A stretch of DNA of 40,608 nucleotides. It comes from Kurthia zopfii. GTDB taxonomy: Bacteria; Bacillota; Bacilli; Bacillales_A; Planococcaceae. The position numbers and the translations under genes were made by a program. This document shows, in pieces, positions 1 to 7,985 of the stretch (positions are counted from its first letter, which is position 1; the number at the start of each line of letters is the position of its first letter). The notes beneath the pieces are model-generated. The model ran no database searches. It saw nothing but the letters and a program-made list of their open reading frames with translations, and was not told the DNA's origin. The stretch is from NCBI RefSeq assembly GCF_003143955.1, contig NZ_QFVS01000025.1:1-40608 (forward strand), written 5' to 3'.

Positions 1-2
1 AA

Positions 3-341
3 AGCGCACATGAATTAAAAGAAGCCTATTGTGAATGGTTTGATTGGGCTAAAACATCGACAGACATGATTGAGATAAAAGAAAGGTTATCGCTTTTTTA
101 CCGAAAGGTAATAGAGAGTGATATCCCCGCATTTAATCAGGTCATTAAAACAATGAAGAACTGGCAGACAGAAATACTAAATAGTTTCGCTTTTGGTTAT
201 TCAAATGGCTTTTTGGAAGGCATCAATAACAAAACAAAAGTTATGAAACGCAATGCATATGGCTATAAACGATTCGATCGATTTAGAGCCAAAATACTAT
301 TAGCAATCAAGTACAAAAAGGTTGGTTTACATCTGGGCTGA
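3..341 (+). CDS. ISL3-family transposase, C-terminal part (5' end outside window)
   Basis: An open frame runs from base 3, with no start codon visible, to TGA at 339-341, giving about 112 residues. The motif NGFLEGINNKTKVMKRNAYG followed by YKRFDRFRAKIL is the characteristic C-terminal signature of ISL3-family DDE transposases, around and just after the last catalytic acidic residue (the E of FLEGINNK). The rest of the enzyme (zinc-ribbon, helix-turn-helix and first two acidic residues) should lie upstream of the window. The visible part shows no frameshift, so the element may be intact. The ATG at 66 is internal and not the start. Confidence 0.85.
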   Translation, partial: SAHELKEAYCEWFDWAKTSTDMIEIKERLSLFYRKVIESDIPAFNQVIKTMKNWQTEILNSFAFGYSNGFLEGINNKTKVMKRNAYGYKRFDRFRAKILLAIKYKKVGLHLG

Positions 342-350
342 ATTAATAAA

Positions 351-384
351 GGTGAATGAAATTGAAAATCCAATTTCATTCACC
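351..384 (+). terminator. Hairpin between transposase stop and ISL3 right end
   Basis: A perfect 14-bp stem (351-364 with 371-384) has a 6-nt loop. It lies 10 bp after the transposase stop and directly abuts the terminal repeat. There is no strong T-run after it, so termination is only probable. Twenty-seven bases of it (352-378) recur exactly at 36596-36622 in the rsuA terminator. Confidence 0.5.
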
Positions 385-420
385 CCAACATTTGACACAG
401 AGCCCTTTTTTAAGGAAACT

Positions 421-600
421 ATTAAAGGGGCCACTACATAGACTGCTTATGCGTAACATAAAAACACATGGTTTAATGGGTTTACTTCTCATTTTTCACA
501 TAACAAAAGCACGAAACCAATAATCCGACTACCTCATTAGGCAGTTTATGTGTTTGAACTTTTCACACAGATTTAAAGGGTTTACTCGTGCTTATCTCAT
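421..600. repeat. Degenerate direct repeats, period about 100 bp
   Basis: The gene-free stretch 406-650 holds two related copies. The block around 441-490 (gactgcttatg ... taatgggtttact) matches the block around 540-590 (ggcagtttatg ... taaagggtttact) at an offset of 99-100 bp. A shorter related piece (ttaaagggg) sits at 422-430. No open frame accounts for it. It may be decayed intergenic repeat or mobile-element debris. Confidence 0.45.
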
Positions 601-650
601 TTATATCTTTTAAAAAATTATACAATGTTTCACCTCGCTCGTAAACAAGG

Positions 651-794
651 TCATTCACTATAAGGTTTACCGAAATTGCTCGGTGGGAATAAATTGTGAA
701 AAATTATTTGCTGATTAAATAATTTATAGAAATATTCATTTTCAAACTCATATTTTGTGTAAATTGCGTTTGCAATAAAGTCCGCTGCTTGTAT
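651..794 (-). pseudogene. Truncated DUF3800-type gene, C-terminal remnant
   Basis: On the minus strand 47 codons run into a TGA at 651-653. The peptide contains IQAADFIANAIYTKYE and ends in NLFPPSNFGKPYSE. The (L/I)Q.ADF(I/V)A.AI pattern near the C-terminus, followed by a short tail ending in FP..FGK, is how DUF3800 proteins (an RNase H-like family often found among mobile and defence genes) usually end. The N-terminal ~80% is missing, and the reading frame runs straight into the terminator of the neighbouring Yip1 gene. I read it as a leftover of a deleted gene. Confidence 0.55.
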
Positions 795-799
795 AGCAA

Positions 800-833
800 A
801 AAAACACTTCCATTTTTTAATGGAAGTGTTTTT
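800..833 (-). terminator. Rho-independent terminator of the Yip1-family gene
   Basis: A 15-bp perfect stem (800-814 with 819-833) with a TTTT loop ends on the minus strand in a run of seven Us. It lies 10 bp after the stop of the gene at 844-1497. The A/T-rich arms would also work on the plus strand. Confidence 0.85.
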
Positions 834-843
834 CGCTCGTATT

Positions 844-1497
844 CTATCCGCCAATTGCTGCTAATCCCATAAATAGAACAACTACAATTACCATGATCAC
901 GATGAATAAGATAAATGAAGGAATGAACATTGTGAAAAATGCCTTCCATTTTGAAATTTTATGAATTTCTGAAATCATCACAATTGTTACGACGAATGCG
1001 TAAACAGAACCGACAAGTCCTAGTACGACAACGGCCGCGTATAAGAATATTGCTACGCCATCGAAGTTTAAATCGTTATTATAAAACTCGTTTGGATAAA
1101 TAATTAAAAATGCTAAAATGAACGGCAATGCGATATAGAAAGGTAATGCCGATAACATACTTCCTTTATATAAATCCAAATAAGTTCCTTGACCTTTAAA
1201 TAATAACTTACCAATTCCCCAATATAATAAAGCGATAAATGCGCCACCAATTAATACTGATGCAATACCACCGATTATACTCGATGCTAACTCCATAGGT
1301 AGCGATGGTTGAGTGAATGTCGCATTCTCATCAATTTGCGAGTTTTTTGCGTCTAATGAAGCATATAATGCCGATGCCCAAGCACCAAAGAAACTTAAGA
1401 TTGCGATTACCCAGAAACCTTTATGCACTAAAACGCTTCGTACAGTTTCACGTGGACTTCTCCAAATCGATACAAATGGGTTTAAATTTTTCTTCAT
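844..1497 (-). CDS. Yip1-domain integral membrane protein
   Basis: 217 residues; probably a polytopic membrane protein of the Yip1/YIPF superfamily. The N-terminus has the typical short cytoplasmic lead (NPFVSIWRSPRETVRSVL), then about five hydrophobic segments at roughly residues 27-48, 70-98, 115-133, 147-173 and 190-213. The function of bacterial Yip1 proteins is unknown. The start is ATG with a good ribosome site (AGGAGG, 7 bases upstream). It is a single-gene unit with its own terminator. Family assignment rests on topology and the N-terminal motif only. Confidence 0.7.
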   Translation of the reverse strand: MKKNLNPFVSIWRSPRETVRSVLVHKGFWVIAILSFFGAWASALYASLDAKNSQIDENATFTQPSLPMELASSIIGGIASVLIGGAFIALLYWGIGKLLFKGQGTYLDLYKGSMLSALPFYIALPFILAFLIIYPNEFYNNDLNFDGVAIFLYAAVVVLGLVGSVYAFVVTIVMISEIHKISKWKAFFTMFIPSFILFIVIMVIVVVLFMGLAAIGG

Positions 1498-1592
1498 AGT
1501 AGCCTCCTAATTCATTGTTCTAAATCTTATAAATTTATTATTATAACCTACTAACAATACCATAATTGGAAAATAAAATACAGAATTTCAAT

Positions 1593-1621
1593 AAAAAAAA
1601 GAACATGCATATGACATGTCC
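1593..1621 (-). terminator. Terminator of the cstR-rhodanese operon
   Basis: A 7-bp stem (GGACATG/CATGTTC, one G-U pair) is followed on the minus strand by eight Us. It lies 12 bp after the rhodanese stop. Confidence 0.65.
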
Positions 1622-1632
1622 CCTAACTACTC

Positions 1633-1929
1633 TTACTCGACTTCGCCAGTCCAGTTAAGCATTCCACCGTTCATATTCGCTACATCGAATCCTTGTTGCT
1701 CTAAAAACGCTGTAGCTTGTCCTGATCGTCCACCAGAACGACATACCATAATATATGGTACTTTTTTGTCTAGCTCGTTCATTCTGAATTCTAATAAACC
1801 TAATGGAATATGTGTGATTCCAGGAATTTTATCAGCTTCCACTTCTTCCACTTCTCGGACATCGATTAAGTTTAATTTTTCTCCTGCTGCTAGTTTTTCC
1901 TGTACTTCTACTGTTGTAATTGTTTTCAT
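1633..1929 (-). CDS. Single-domain rhodanese (sulfurtransferase)
   Basis: 98 residues, one rhodanese domain. The active-site loop is CRSGGRS, with Cys at about residue 63 carrying the persulfide; DVRE and the C-terminal GG.L.W complete the fold. Enzymes of this kind move sulfane sulfur between persulfides, thiosulfate and thiol acceptors. It lies 66 bp downstream of a CstR-like repressor gene and has its own palindrome in the gap, so it is probably induced by sulfide or persulfide stress, as rhodanese-type genes of the Staphylococcus cst operon are. I chose ATG at 1929 (GGAG 8 bases upstream) over the in-frame TTG at 1932. Confidence 0.88.
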   Translation of the reverse strand: MKTITTVEVQEKLAAGEKLNLIDVREVEEVEADKIPGITHIPLGLLEFRMNELDKKVPYIMVCRSGGRSGQATAFLEQQGFDVANMNGGMLNWTGEVE

Positions 1930-1944
1930 CAAAATTTCTCCTTT

Positions 1945-1960
1945 TTACCTATAGGGGTAT
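1945..1960 (-). promoter_or_regulatory. Probable CstR operator upstream of rhodanese
   Basis: The sequence TACCTATAGGGGTA sits 16 bases upstream of the rhodanese start. It is an interrupted palindrome (TACC...GGTA with a run of Gs), the form bound by CsoR/CstR-family repressors. It matches the palindrome upstream of the repressor gene itself at 2299-2314. Confidence 0.6.
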
Positions 1961-1995
1961 TAAAATAGTTGAAGAAGTATACAAACCTTCTTCTA

Positions 1996-2259
1996 TTAGC
2001 GACTTTTCACAAGTAAATTAACCGCTTCTTGAATTAATTCTTCCTGCGATTTATTGTCTTCATTGCCATCGCCTTGAATGCAATTCACCAAATTTGTACT
2101 AACTACTAAACCAATTGTGCGGTCAATTGCAGAACGCGAAGCTGATAATTGTGTAATGACTTGCTTACAATCCTTCCCCTCGTCCATCATGCGTAAAATA
2201 CCTTGAATCTGTCCGTCAATTCGTTTCAGTCGATTTCGAACTTGTTGATCGTATTCCAC
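1996..2259 (-). CDS. cstR: CsoR/CstR-family repressor, persulfide-sensing type
   Basis: 87 residues, all-helical DUF156 (CsoR/RcnR/CstR/FrmR) family. The copper-sensing members use Cys-His-Cys. Here the cysteines are exactly C31 (in GKDCKQV) and C60 (in TNLVNCI), and the position of the copper-binding His is Asn. C31/C60 without the His is the pattern of Staphylococcus aureus CstR, which forms di- and trisulfide links with per- and polysulfides and then releases DNA. With a rhodanese downstream and a palindrome in its promoter, autoregulation is likely. Start ATG, AGGAGG upstream. A copper role is unlikely on the residues seen. Confidence 0.82.
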   Translation of the reverse strand: MEYDQQVRNRLKRIDGQIQGILRMMDEGKDCKQVITQLSASRSAIDRTIGLVVSTNLVNCIQGDGNEDNKSQEELIQEAVNLLVKSR

Positions 2260-2293
2260 TATTATTTCCTCCTATTCACTATCATCTTACACA

Positions 2294-2322
2294 AGAATAT
2301 ACCCCTCGAGGTATTTAGTCAA
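2294..2322 (-). promoter_or_regulatory. cstR promoter with embedded operator
   Basis: On the minus strand TTGACT (2317-2322) and TATTCT (2294-2299) are separated by 17 bp. The spacer holds the palindrome ATACCCCTCGAGGTAT at 2299-2314, so a bound repressor would cover the RNA polymerase site. Confidence 0.65.
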
Positions 2323-2348
2323 GCATTTGATTTTTGGATGTATTACTA

Positions 2349-2357
2349 TGGTATAAT
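2349..2357 (+). promoter_or_regulatory. Extended -10 promoter of the cobalamin-binding-type gene
   Basis: TGGTATAAT (TG-n-TATAAT) lies 30 bp before the start codon. No good -35 stands at 16-18 bp, which fits an extended -10 promoter. It is divergent from cstR, with the two cores about 30 bp apart. Confidence 0.55.
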
Positions 2358-2387
2358 TTTTTCAATAGAATGTGAAGGAGGAATATG

Positions 2388-3206
2388 ATGCGAATTATCT
2401 CAATTTGCCCAAGTAATACTGAAGTCGTCGCTTTACTAGGTTTATTAGATCAATTAATTGCGGTTGATGATTTCTCTGATTGGCCAAAATCAGTAAAATC
2501 CTTACCACAACTCGGTCCAGATTTATCAATTGATTTAGATGCAGTTGAACAATTGAAACCCGATCTCGTTCTTTCTTCATTAAGTGTTCCTGGTATGGAA
2601 AAGAATGTTGAAGGTCTGACAGAGCGCGGTATTCCGCAACTTGTACTTAATGCGAATTCGCTCGAGGAAATTATCGAAGAAGTCATTTTAGTTGGTGAAA
2701 GATGCGGCGTGGCTGAAAAAGCGAATGAAATAGCAGACCAATATCGTGCAAAAATCCAAGAACTCGATGAAGTTTCAAAATCGATTACTTCTCCTCCAAG
2801 CCTTTACTGGGAATGGTGGCCGAATCCAATATTTACACCTGGGGGTATAAACTGGCTAACGCCAATTAGTGAACTAGCTGGGTGTAGAAATGAATTTAGA
2901 GATGTTGAGTTAGCAAGCGTCATGACGGATCAAGCAGATGTCTTAAATCGAAATCCAGATTACATATTACTAGCTTGGGTCGGCGTAGCGTTTGAAAGAA
3001 TAAATATTAATGTCGTTGAGAGAAGACAGGGTTGGACAGAGCTAGATGCTTGGAAAAATGAGCGTGTTTTTAAAATGGAAGAATGGCTTTACTGTCGACC
3101 ATCACCTCGACTGCTCGTTGGCTGTATTCAATTGGCGAAAAAGATTCATCCGCTTGCATATGCTGAAGTGGCAATTCCTTCATTCTTAATAGAAGCAGAA
3201 AAATGA
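2388..3206 (+). CDS. Cobalamin-binding-type periplasmic-binding-fold protein, no signal peptide
   Basis: About 272 residues; BtuF-like (helical-backbone metal/cobalamin receptor, COG0614). It begins RIISICPSNTEVVALLGLLD, the usual first strand and helix, then PDLVLSS, a second lobe with PIFTPGGINWLTPI and a final ELDAWKNERVF segment. Related receptors are exported and lipid-anchored; this one starts at the first strand with no leader or lipobox, so it is probably cytoplasmic, and no BtuC/BtuD genes are nearby. The ligand is not proved; vitamin B12 or a corrinoid is the family guess. AAGGAGG is 6 bases before ATG 2388; the ATG at 2385 is too close to it. Confidence 0.75.
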   Translation: MRIISICPSNTEVVALLGLLDQLIAVDDFSDWPKSVKSLPQLGPDLSIDLDAVEQLKPDLVLSSLSVPGMEKNVEGLTERGIPQLVLNANSLEEIIEEVILVGERCGVAEKANEIADQYRAKIQELDEVSKSITSPPSLYWEWWPNPIFTPGGINWLTPISELAGCRNEFRDVELASVMTDQADVLNRNPDYILLAWVGVAFERININVVERRQGWTELDAWKNERVFKMEEWLYCRPSPRLLVGCIQLAKKIHPLAYAEVAIPSFLIEAEK

Positions 3207-3230
3207 GTTACCATTTGGTAGCTCTTTTTT
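3205..3230 (+). terminator. Terminator after the cobalamin-binding-type gene
   Basis: An 8-bp stem (GAGTTACC/GGTAGCTC) with loop ATTT is followed by six Ts. Its 5' arm starts inside the stop codon region. Confidence 0.8.
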
Positions 3231-3248
3231 AATCCCATAAATTATTGC

Positions 3249-3281
3249 AAAAAAAACTGCAGAAACATGACGTTTCTGCAG
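3249..3281 (-). terminator. Terminator of the class A PBP gene
   Basis: A perfect 10-bp stem (CTGCAGAAAC/GTTTCTGCAG) is followed on the minus strand by eight Us. It is about 20 bp after the PBP stop and converges with the terminator at 3205-3230. Confidence 0.88.
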
Positions 3282-3300
3282 TGAACAATATATGATTTTT

Positions 3301-5991
3301 CTATTCTCTATTTGAATTGGAATCTCCAGAAACGCTTGACTGGCCTGTTCCTCCGTTAGAGTTAGGTTTTGAATCAGTTGTATTGTTTGAATTGTTGCCT
3401 CCACTAGAGTTCGGCTTACTGGTGTTCGAACTGTTCGAATCATTCGGCTTGTTGTTTGAAGAACCTGAACTTGGCGGTTTTTCCGCTGGTGGTTTTTCAT
3501 TCGTAGGCTTCTCATCAACTTCTGGCTTTTCATCTATTTCCGGTTTTGGAGTAGATGGTCTTGCCGGTTTTGGAGTTGTCTGATTCGAATTGTTCGTCGT
3601 GTTGTTAGACGAATTATTCACAGGTGGTGCTTGATTATTCGCGGTTCCTGGAGCTGTTTCTTCCTTTGACTTATTCCCCTTACCAGAAGGCATTGTACCA
3701 CCAAATGGCTGTAATAAAGAGTTAGACGTTACAGTCGGCGGGAATATAGATCCGTTGAATAAATCAGTGATCTTTTTGCCACAGCCTGATGAAGCACCAG
3801 AATCTGCACAAATTGATCTTGAAACAACATTTGCTGGGCGCGTAAATGACTTACCTTCAGCTGTTGCAAGTTTAGGGTTCGCATCATAAATCGAGTTCAT
3901 GACCTGTGCCCAGAACATATTAATACGCGTACTTGGTTGGAAGTATGCACCGTTATATTGATCTAATGTTTTCGGTTGGTCATAACCCATCCATACACCT
4001 AATGTGATTTTTGGATTGTAACCAACTAGCCATACATCACGATATTCTTGAGAAGTACCTGTCTTACCAGCAAAGTCAGCGCTGAATTTCAGACCTGCTT
4101 TTGCTCTAGCACCTGTACCAGATTTCAATACATCGCGCATCATGTCAGTAATGATATAAGAAGTTTCTTCAGAGAATACTTTTTTCTTTTTAGACTTATG
4201 TTTGTAAATTACTTTACCGTTACGATCGACAATCTTTTCAATTGCATAGGCATCGACGAAATCTCCGCCATTTGCAAATGTTGAGAATGCGTTCGTATTT
4301 TCTTCAACTGTCACACCATATTTCAATGCACCAATCGAAGTTGAGTAGTTCGTATAATCATCGGCATCTAAATGACTGAAGCCCATTTGATCTAAGAATG
4401 TAGCTGGGCGATTCCCCATAATTTGAGCGTATAAGCGAATGGCTGGTAAGTTAAGTGAATCCGTCAATGCTGCACGCGCAGAAACGATTCCGCGTTGTTC
4501 ATTCACATCAAAGTTACTCGGTTCCCATCCACCGTGATTGAATTTCACATCGGCTACCGGGCTACCTGCTCCGATTTTGCCGTATTCAATCGCTGGCGCA
4601 TATACCAGTAATGGTTTCATCGTAGAACCATTTGATCGTTTTGCTTGTGTCGCATGGTTTAAGTTTTCAAGATTGAAATCTCGACCACCAATGAAGCTTA
4701 GTAAACGGCCTGTTTCATTCTCAATAACTGCTCCACCTACTTGTACAGGGTCCGCTACTGTTTTCGTTTCCCCTGTTTCTGGATCTGTCACTGTCTTATT
4801 ATAAGTTGCGCCGTAGTAAGGGAATGAATCCTTCACTTTTTCCATCGCATCATATAACTCTTTATTAATTGTTGAGTGAATTTCATAACCTTTCGAACGT
4901 AATTCACGGTCAGCTAAAATCATATACTTCTCTTGAAGCTTAGATTCTTTATCTAATCGTTTTGTATCAATGCCGTCCTTCTTCGCTATGATTTTCGCCA
5001 TAATTTTTTTCGCTTGATCTTCAATTTCATATGTTACATATGGATATTTCTCTGTTGCTTGTTTTTCACGTTTACGGAAATCTTTCGTAATATCATATTT
5101 CAATGCTTTTTTGTATTGCGCATCTGTAATTGATTCCGTCTCATGCATTCTGAATAAGACAGTTTTCATACGATTTACACCTAGTTTTAGTGCTTTCTTA
5201 TCCTTCAATTGACCAGATTGTGTAAACGGAGTGTAAGCATAAGGTGACTGTGGAATTCCGGCTATGAACGCTGCTTGAGGTAAGTTTAATTCAGAAGCAC
5301 TCTTATCGAAAATACCGTTTGACGCAGTTTCTACACCGGCAATATTACGGCCTGATGAGTTACGTCCGTATGGAATAATATTCAAATACGCTTCTAAAAT
5401 TTCGTCCTTCGTCATGAAGTGTTCAAGTCGCATCGCAAGTAATAATTCCTTCGCTTTACGCTCATATGATACTTCATTCGTTAATACTTGGTTCTTAATC
5501 AATTGCTGCGTTAATGTCGAACCACCCGTTTGAGTAGCAGAGTTTGATACATCTTGAAGTAAACCACGGAACACGGCTTTCGGCACGATTCCATCATGTT
5601 CATAGAAGTATTCATCCTCCGTAGCAATTACTGCATCCACCACTTTTGGCGATACCTTTTTTAAATCGGTTTCCGTACGTTCTAGATCCGTACGCATTTT
5701 TCCTAGTTTTTTATTGTCGGCGAAATACAATTGACTCGTTTCGTCATAGTTGAAAATATTGTCACGCATCTCTTGTTTCGATGCGAGCTTTTCATCTTTG
5801 ACGAGGTAAGCAAAGTACCCAGCCCCAAGTGAGCCTAAGAAAATGATAGCAATTAATGCTATTGTCAAAAATAATACGAATAGATTCCAAATGGCACTCG
5901 TCGAAATACGGAAATATTTCATGAATGGCTTGTCAGAAAATGCTTGTATTTTTTGTTCCCAGCTCTCTAATAGTTTTTTCAATGAATTCAC
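3301..5991 (-). CDS. Class A penicillin-binding protein (PBP1A type)
   Basis: 896 residues; a bifunctional peptidoglycan glycosyltransferase/DD-transpeptidase anchored by one membrane helix at about 35-63. The GT51 domain (about 90-260) has the catalytic Glu at 125 in EDEYFYEHDG, plus GGSTLTQQL and RKAKELLLA. The transpeptidase domain has STMK (Ser456), SLN (512-514) and KTGTS (643-647). Residues from about 770 are a low-complexity Asn/Ser/Pro/Lys tail (poly-N/S, repeated KP.. and EKP), a likely wall-spanning linker. The start is GTG 5991: the frame is closed by TAG four codons upstream and the ribosome site is poor. A strong AAAGGAGG at about 6050-6058 lies too far upstream to serve it. Monocistronic. 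Confidence 0.93.
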   Translation of the reverse strand: MNSLKKLLESWEQKIQAFSDKPFMKYFRISTSAIWNLFVLFLTIALIAIIFLGSLGAGYFAYLVKDEKLASKQEMRDNIFNYDETSQLYFADNKKLGKMRTDLERTETDLKKVSPKVVDAVIATEDEYFYEHDGIVPKAVFRGLLQDVSNSATQTGGSTLTQQLIKNQVLTNEVSYERKAKELLLAMRLEHFMTKDEILEAYLNIIPYGRNSSGRNIAGVETASNGIFDKSASELNLPQAAFIAGIPQSPYAYTPFTQSGQLKDKKALKLGVNRMKTVLFRMHETESITDAQYKKALKYDITKDFRKREKQATEKYPYVTYEIEDQAKKIMAKIIAKKDGIDTKRLDKESKLQEKYMILADRELRSKGYEIHSTINKELYDAMEKVKDSFPYYGATYNKTVTDPETGETKTVADPVQVGGAVIENETGRLLSFIGGRDFNLENLNHATQAKRSNGSTMKPLLVYAPAIEYGKIGAGSPVADVKFNHGGWEPSNFDVNEQRGIVSARAALTDSLNLPAIRLYAQIMGNRPATFLDQMGFSHLDADDYTNYSTSIGALKYGVTVEENTNAFSTFANGGDFVDAYAIEKIVDRNGKVIYKHKSKKKKVFSEETSYIITDMMRDVLKSGTGARAKAGLKFSADFAGKTGTSQEYRDVWLVGYNPKITLGVWMGYDQPKTLDQYNGAYFQPSTRINMFWAQVMNSIYDANPKLATAEGKSFTRPANVVSRSICADSGASSGCGKKITDLFNGSIFPPTVTSNSLLQPFGGTMPSGKGNKSKEETAPGTANNQAPPVNNSSNNTTNNSNQTTPKPARPSTPKPEIDEKPEVDEKPTNEKPPAEKPPSSGSSNNKPNDSNSSNTSKPNSSGGNNSNNTTDSKPNSNGGTGQSSVSGDSNSNRE

Positions 5992-6250
5992 TTGAGCGAC
6001 CTATTTCAAAATTCACATTTGTGAAAGTTGCAAGATTGAAGTTTGGCCTTCCTCCTTTTATTAAAATCAAACGAAAAAAATAATGGCAACTAATACTTAT
6101 TTCGTTTGGCCACATAGATAGCAAATGCTACCGCTTTATTTAGTTTTATGATCACAGTAGATGCGTATGTACAAATCTACTCTACTTTAGCATCTGATAC
6201 TAAAAATTAGTATATATTATTTTACCCCATTTATATGTAGAATATTCCAT
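5992..6250 (-). other. Structured 5' leader / intergenic region of the PBP gene
   Basis: There is no gene here. On the minus strand, reading toward the PBP, there are several self-complementary stretches: ATACTAA/TTAGTAT near 6200-6217, GTAGAT/ATCTAC near 6158-6182, AGCATTTGCT near 6121-6131, and a long one, CAAACGAAATAA with TTATTTTTTTCGTTTG, across 6068-6110. An unattached strong ribosome site follows at about 6050-6058. A promoter somewhere near 6215-6260 (TTGCAC near 6265) would give a leader over 200 nt long. The function is unknown. Confidence 0.4.
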
Positions 6251-6356
6251 ATTCGTAAGTTGAGTGCAAAATATACTATGATTTTTGTAAACAGCTTTTA
6301 CGCATACATATGATTTTACATGAAAATGCTCTTTTAATGTATGACAAATTTATATA

Positions 6357-6384
6357 TTGACAAAAAAAAGATATGACGTACAAT
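6357..6384 (+). promoter_or_regulatory. tyrS promoter
   Basis: TTGACA (6357-6362), 16 bp, TACAAT (6379-6384): a near-consensus sigma-A promoter just upstream of the T-box leader. Confidence 0.75.
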
Positions 6385-6390
6385 AACAAT

Positions 6391-7933
<1,543 letters not shown>

Positions 7934-7946
7934 TCTATTAAATAGG

Positions 7947-7985
7947 AAAGAGTTTGAGACAAGATTGTCTCAAACTCTTTTTTTA
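7947..7985. terminator. Bidirectional terminator between tyrS and acsA
   Basis: A perfect 15-bp stem (7947-7961 with 7966-7980) with a 4-nt loop AGAT and T-runs on both sides. It serves two convergent genes. Confidence 0.92.

Larger units (their letters stand above)
1..405 (+). mobile_element. 3' end of an ISL3-family insertion sequence
   Basis: The window opens inside an insertion sequence. It holds the C-terminal part of an ISL3-type transposase, a hairpin after its stop codon, and a terminal repeat of about 23 bp at 383-405 whose outermost bases, read inward on the minus strand, are GGGCTCTGTGTCAAATG. ISL3 ends of the GGCTCT(T/G)TGTCAA type are well known. ISL3 elements usually duplicate 8 bp, so TTTTTTAA at 406-413 may be one target-site copy. 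The other copy and the left end lie outside the window, so this cannot be confirmed. Confidence 0.75.

Noticed and set aside
704-949. Open frames in the 700-950 region other than the Yip1 gene and the DUF3800 remnant
   Set aside because: They cross the terminator hairpin and overlap the Yip1 gene out of frame.
3317-3583. Plus-strand open frame opposite the PBP tail
   Set aside because: Low-complexity shadow of the Asn/Ser/Pro-rich C-terminus, with no start signal.
5933-6124. Minus-strand open frame following the strong AAAGGAGG upstream of the PBP
   Set aside because: It has no start codon at proper distance from that site, overlaps the PBP start in another frame and shows no recognisable protein.
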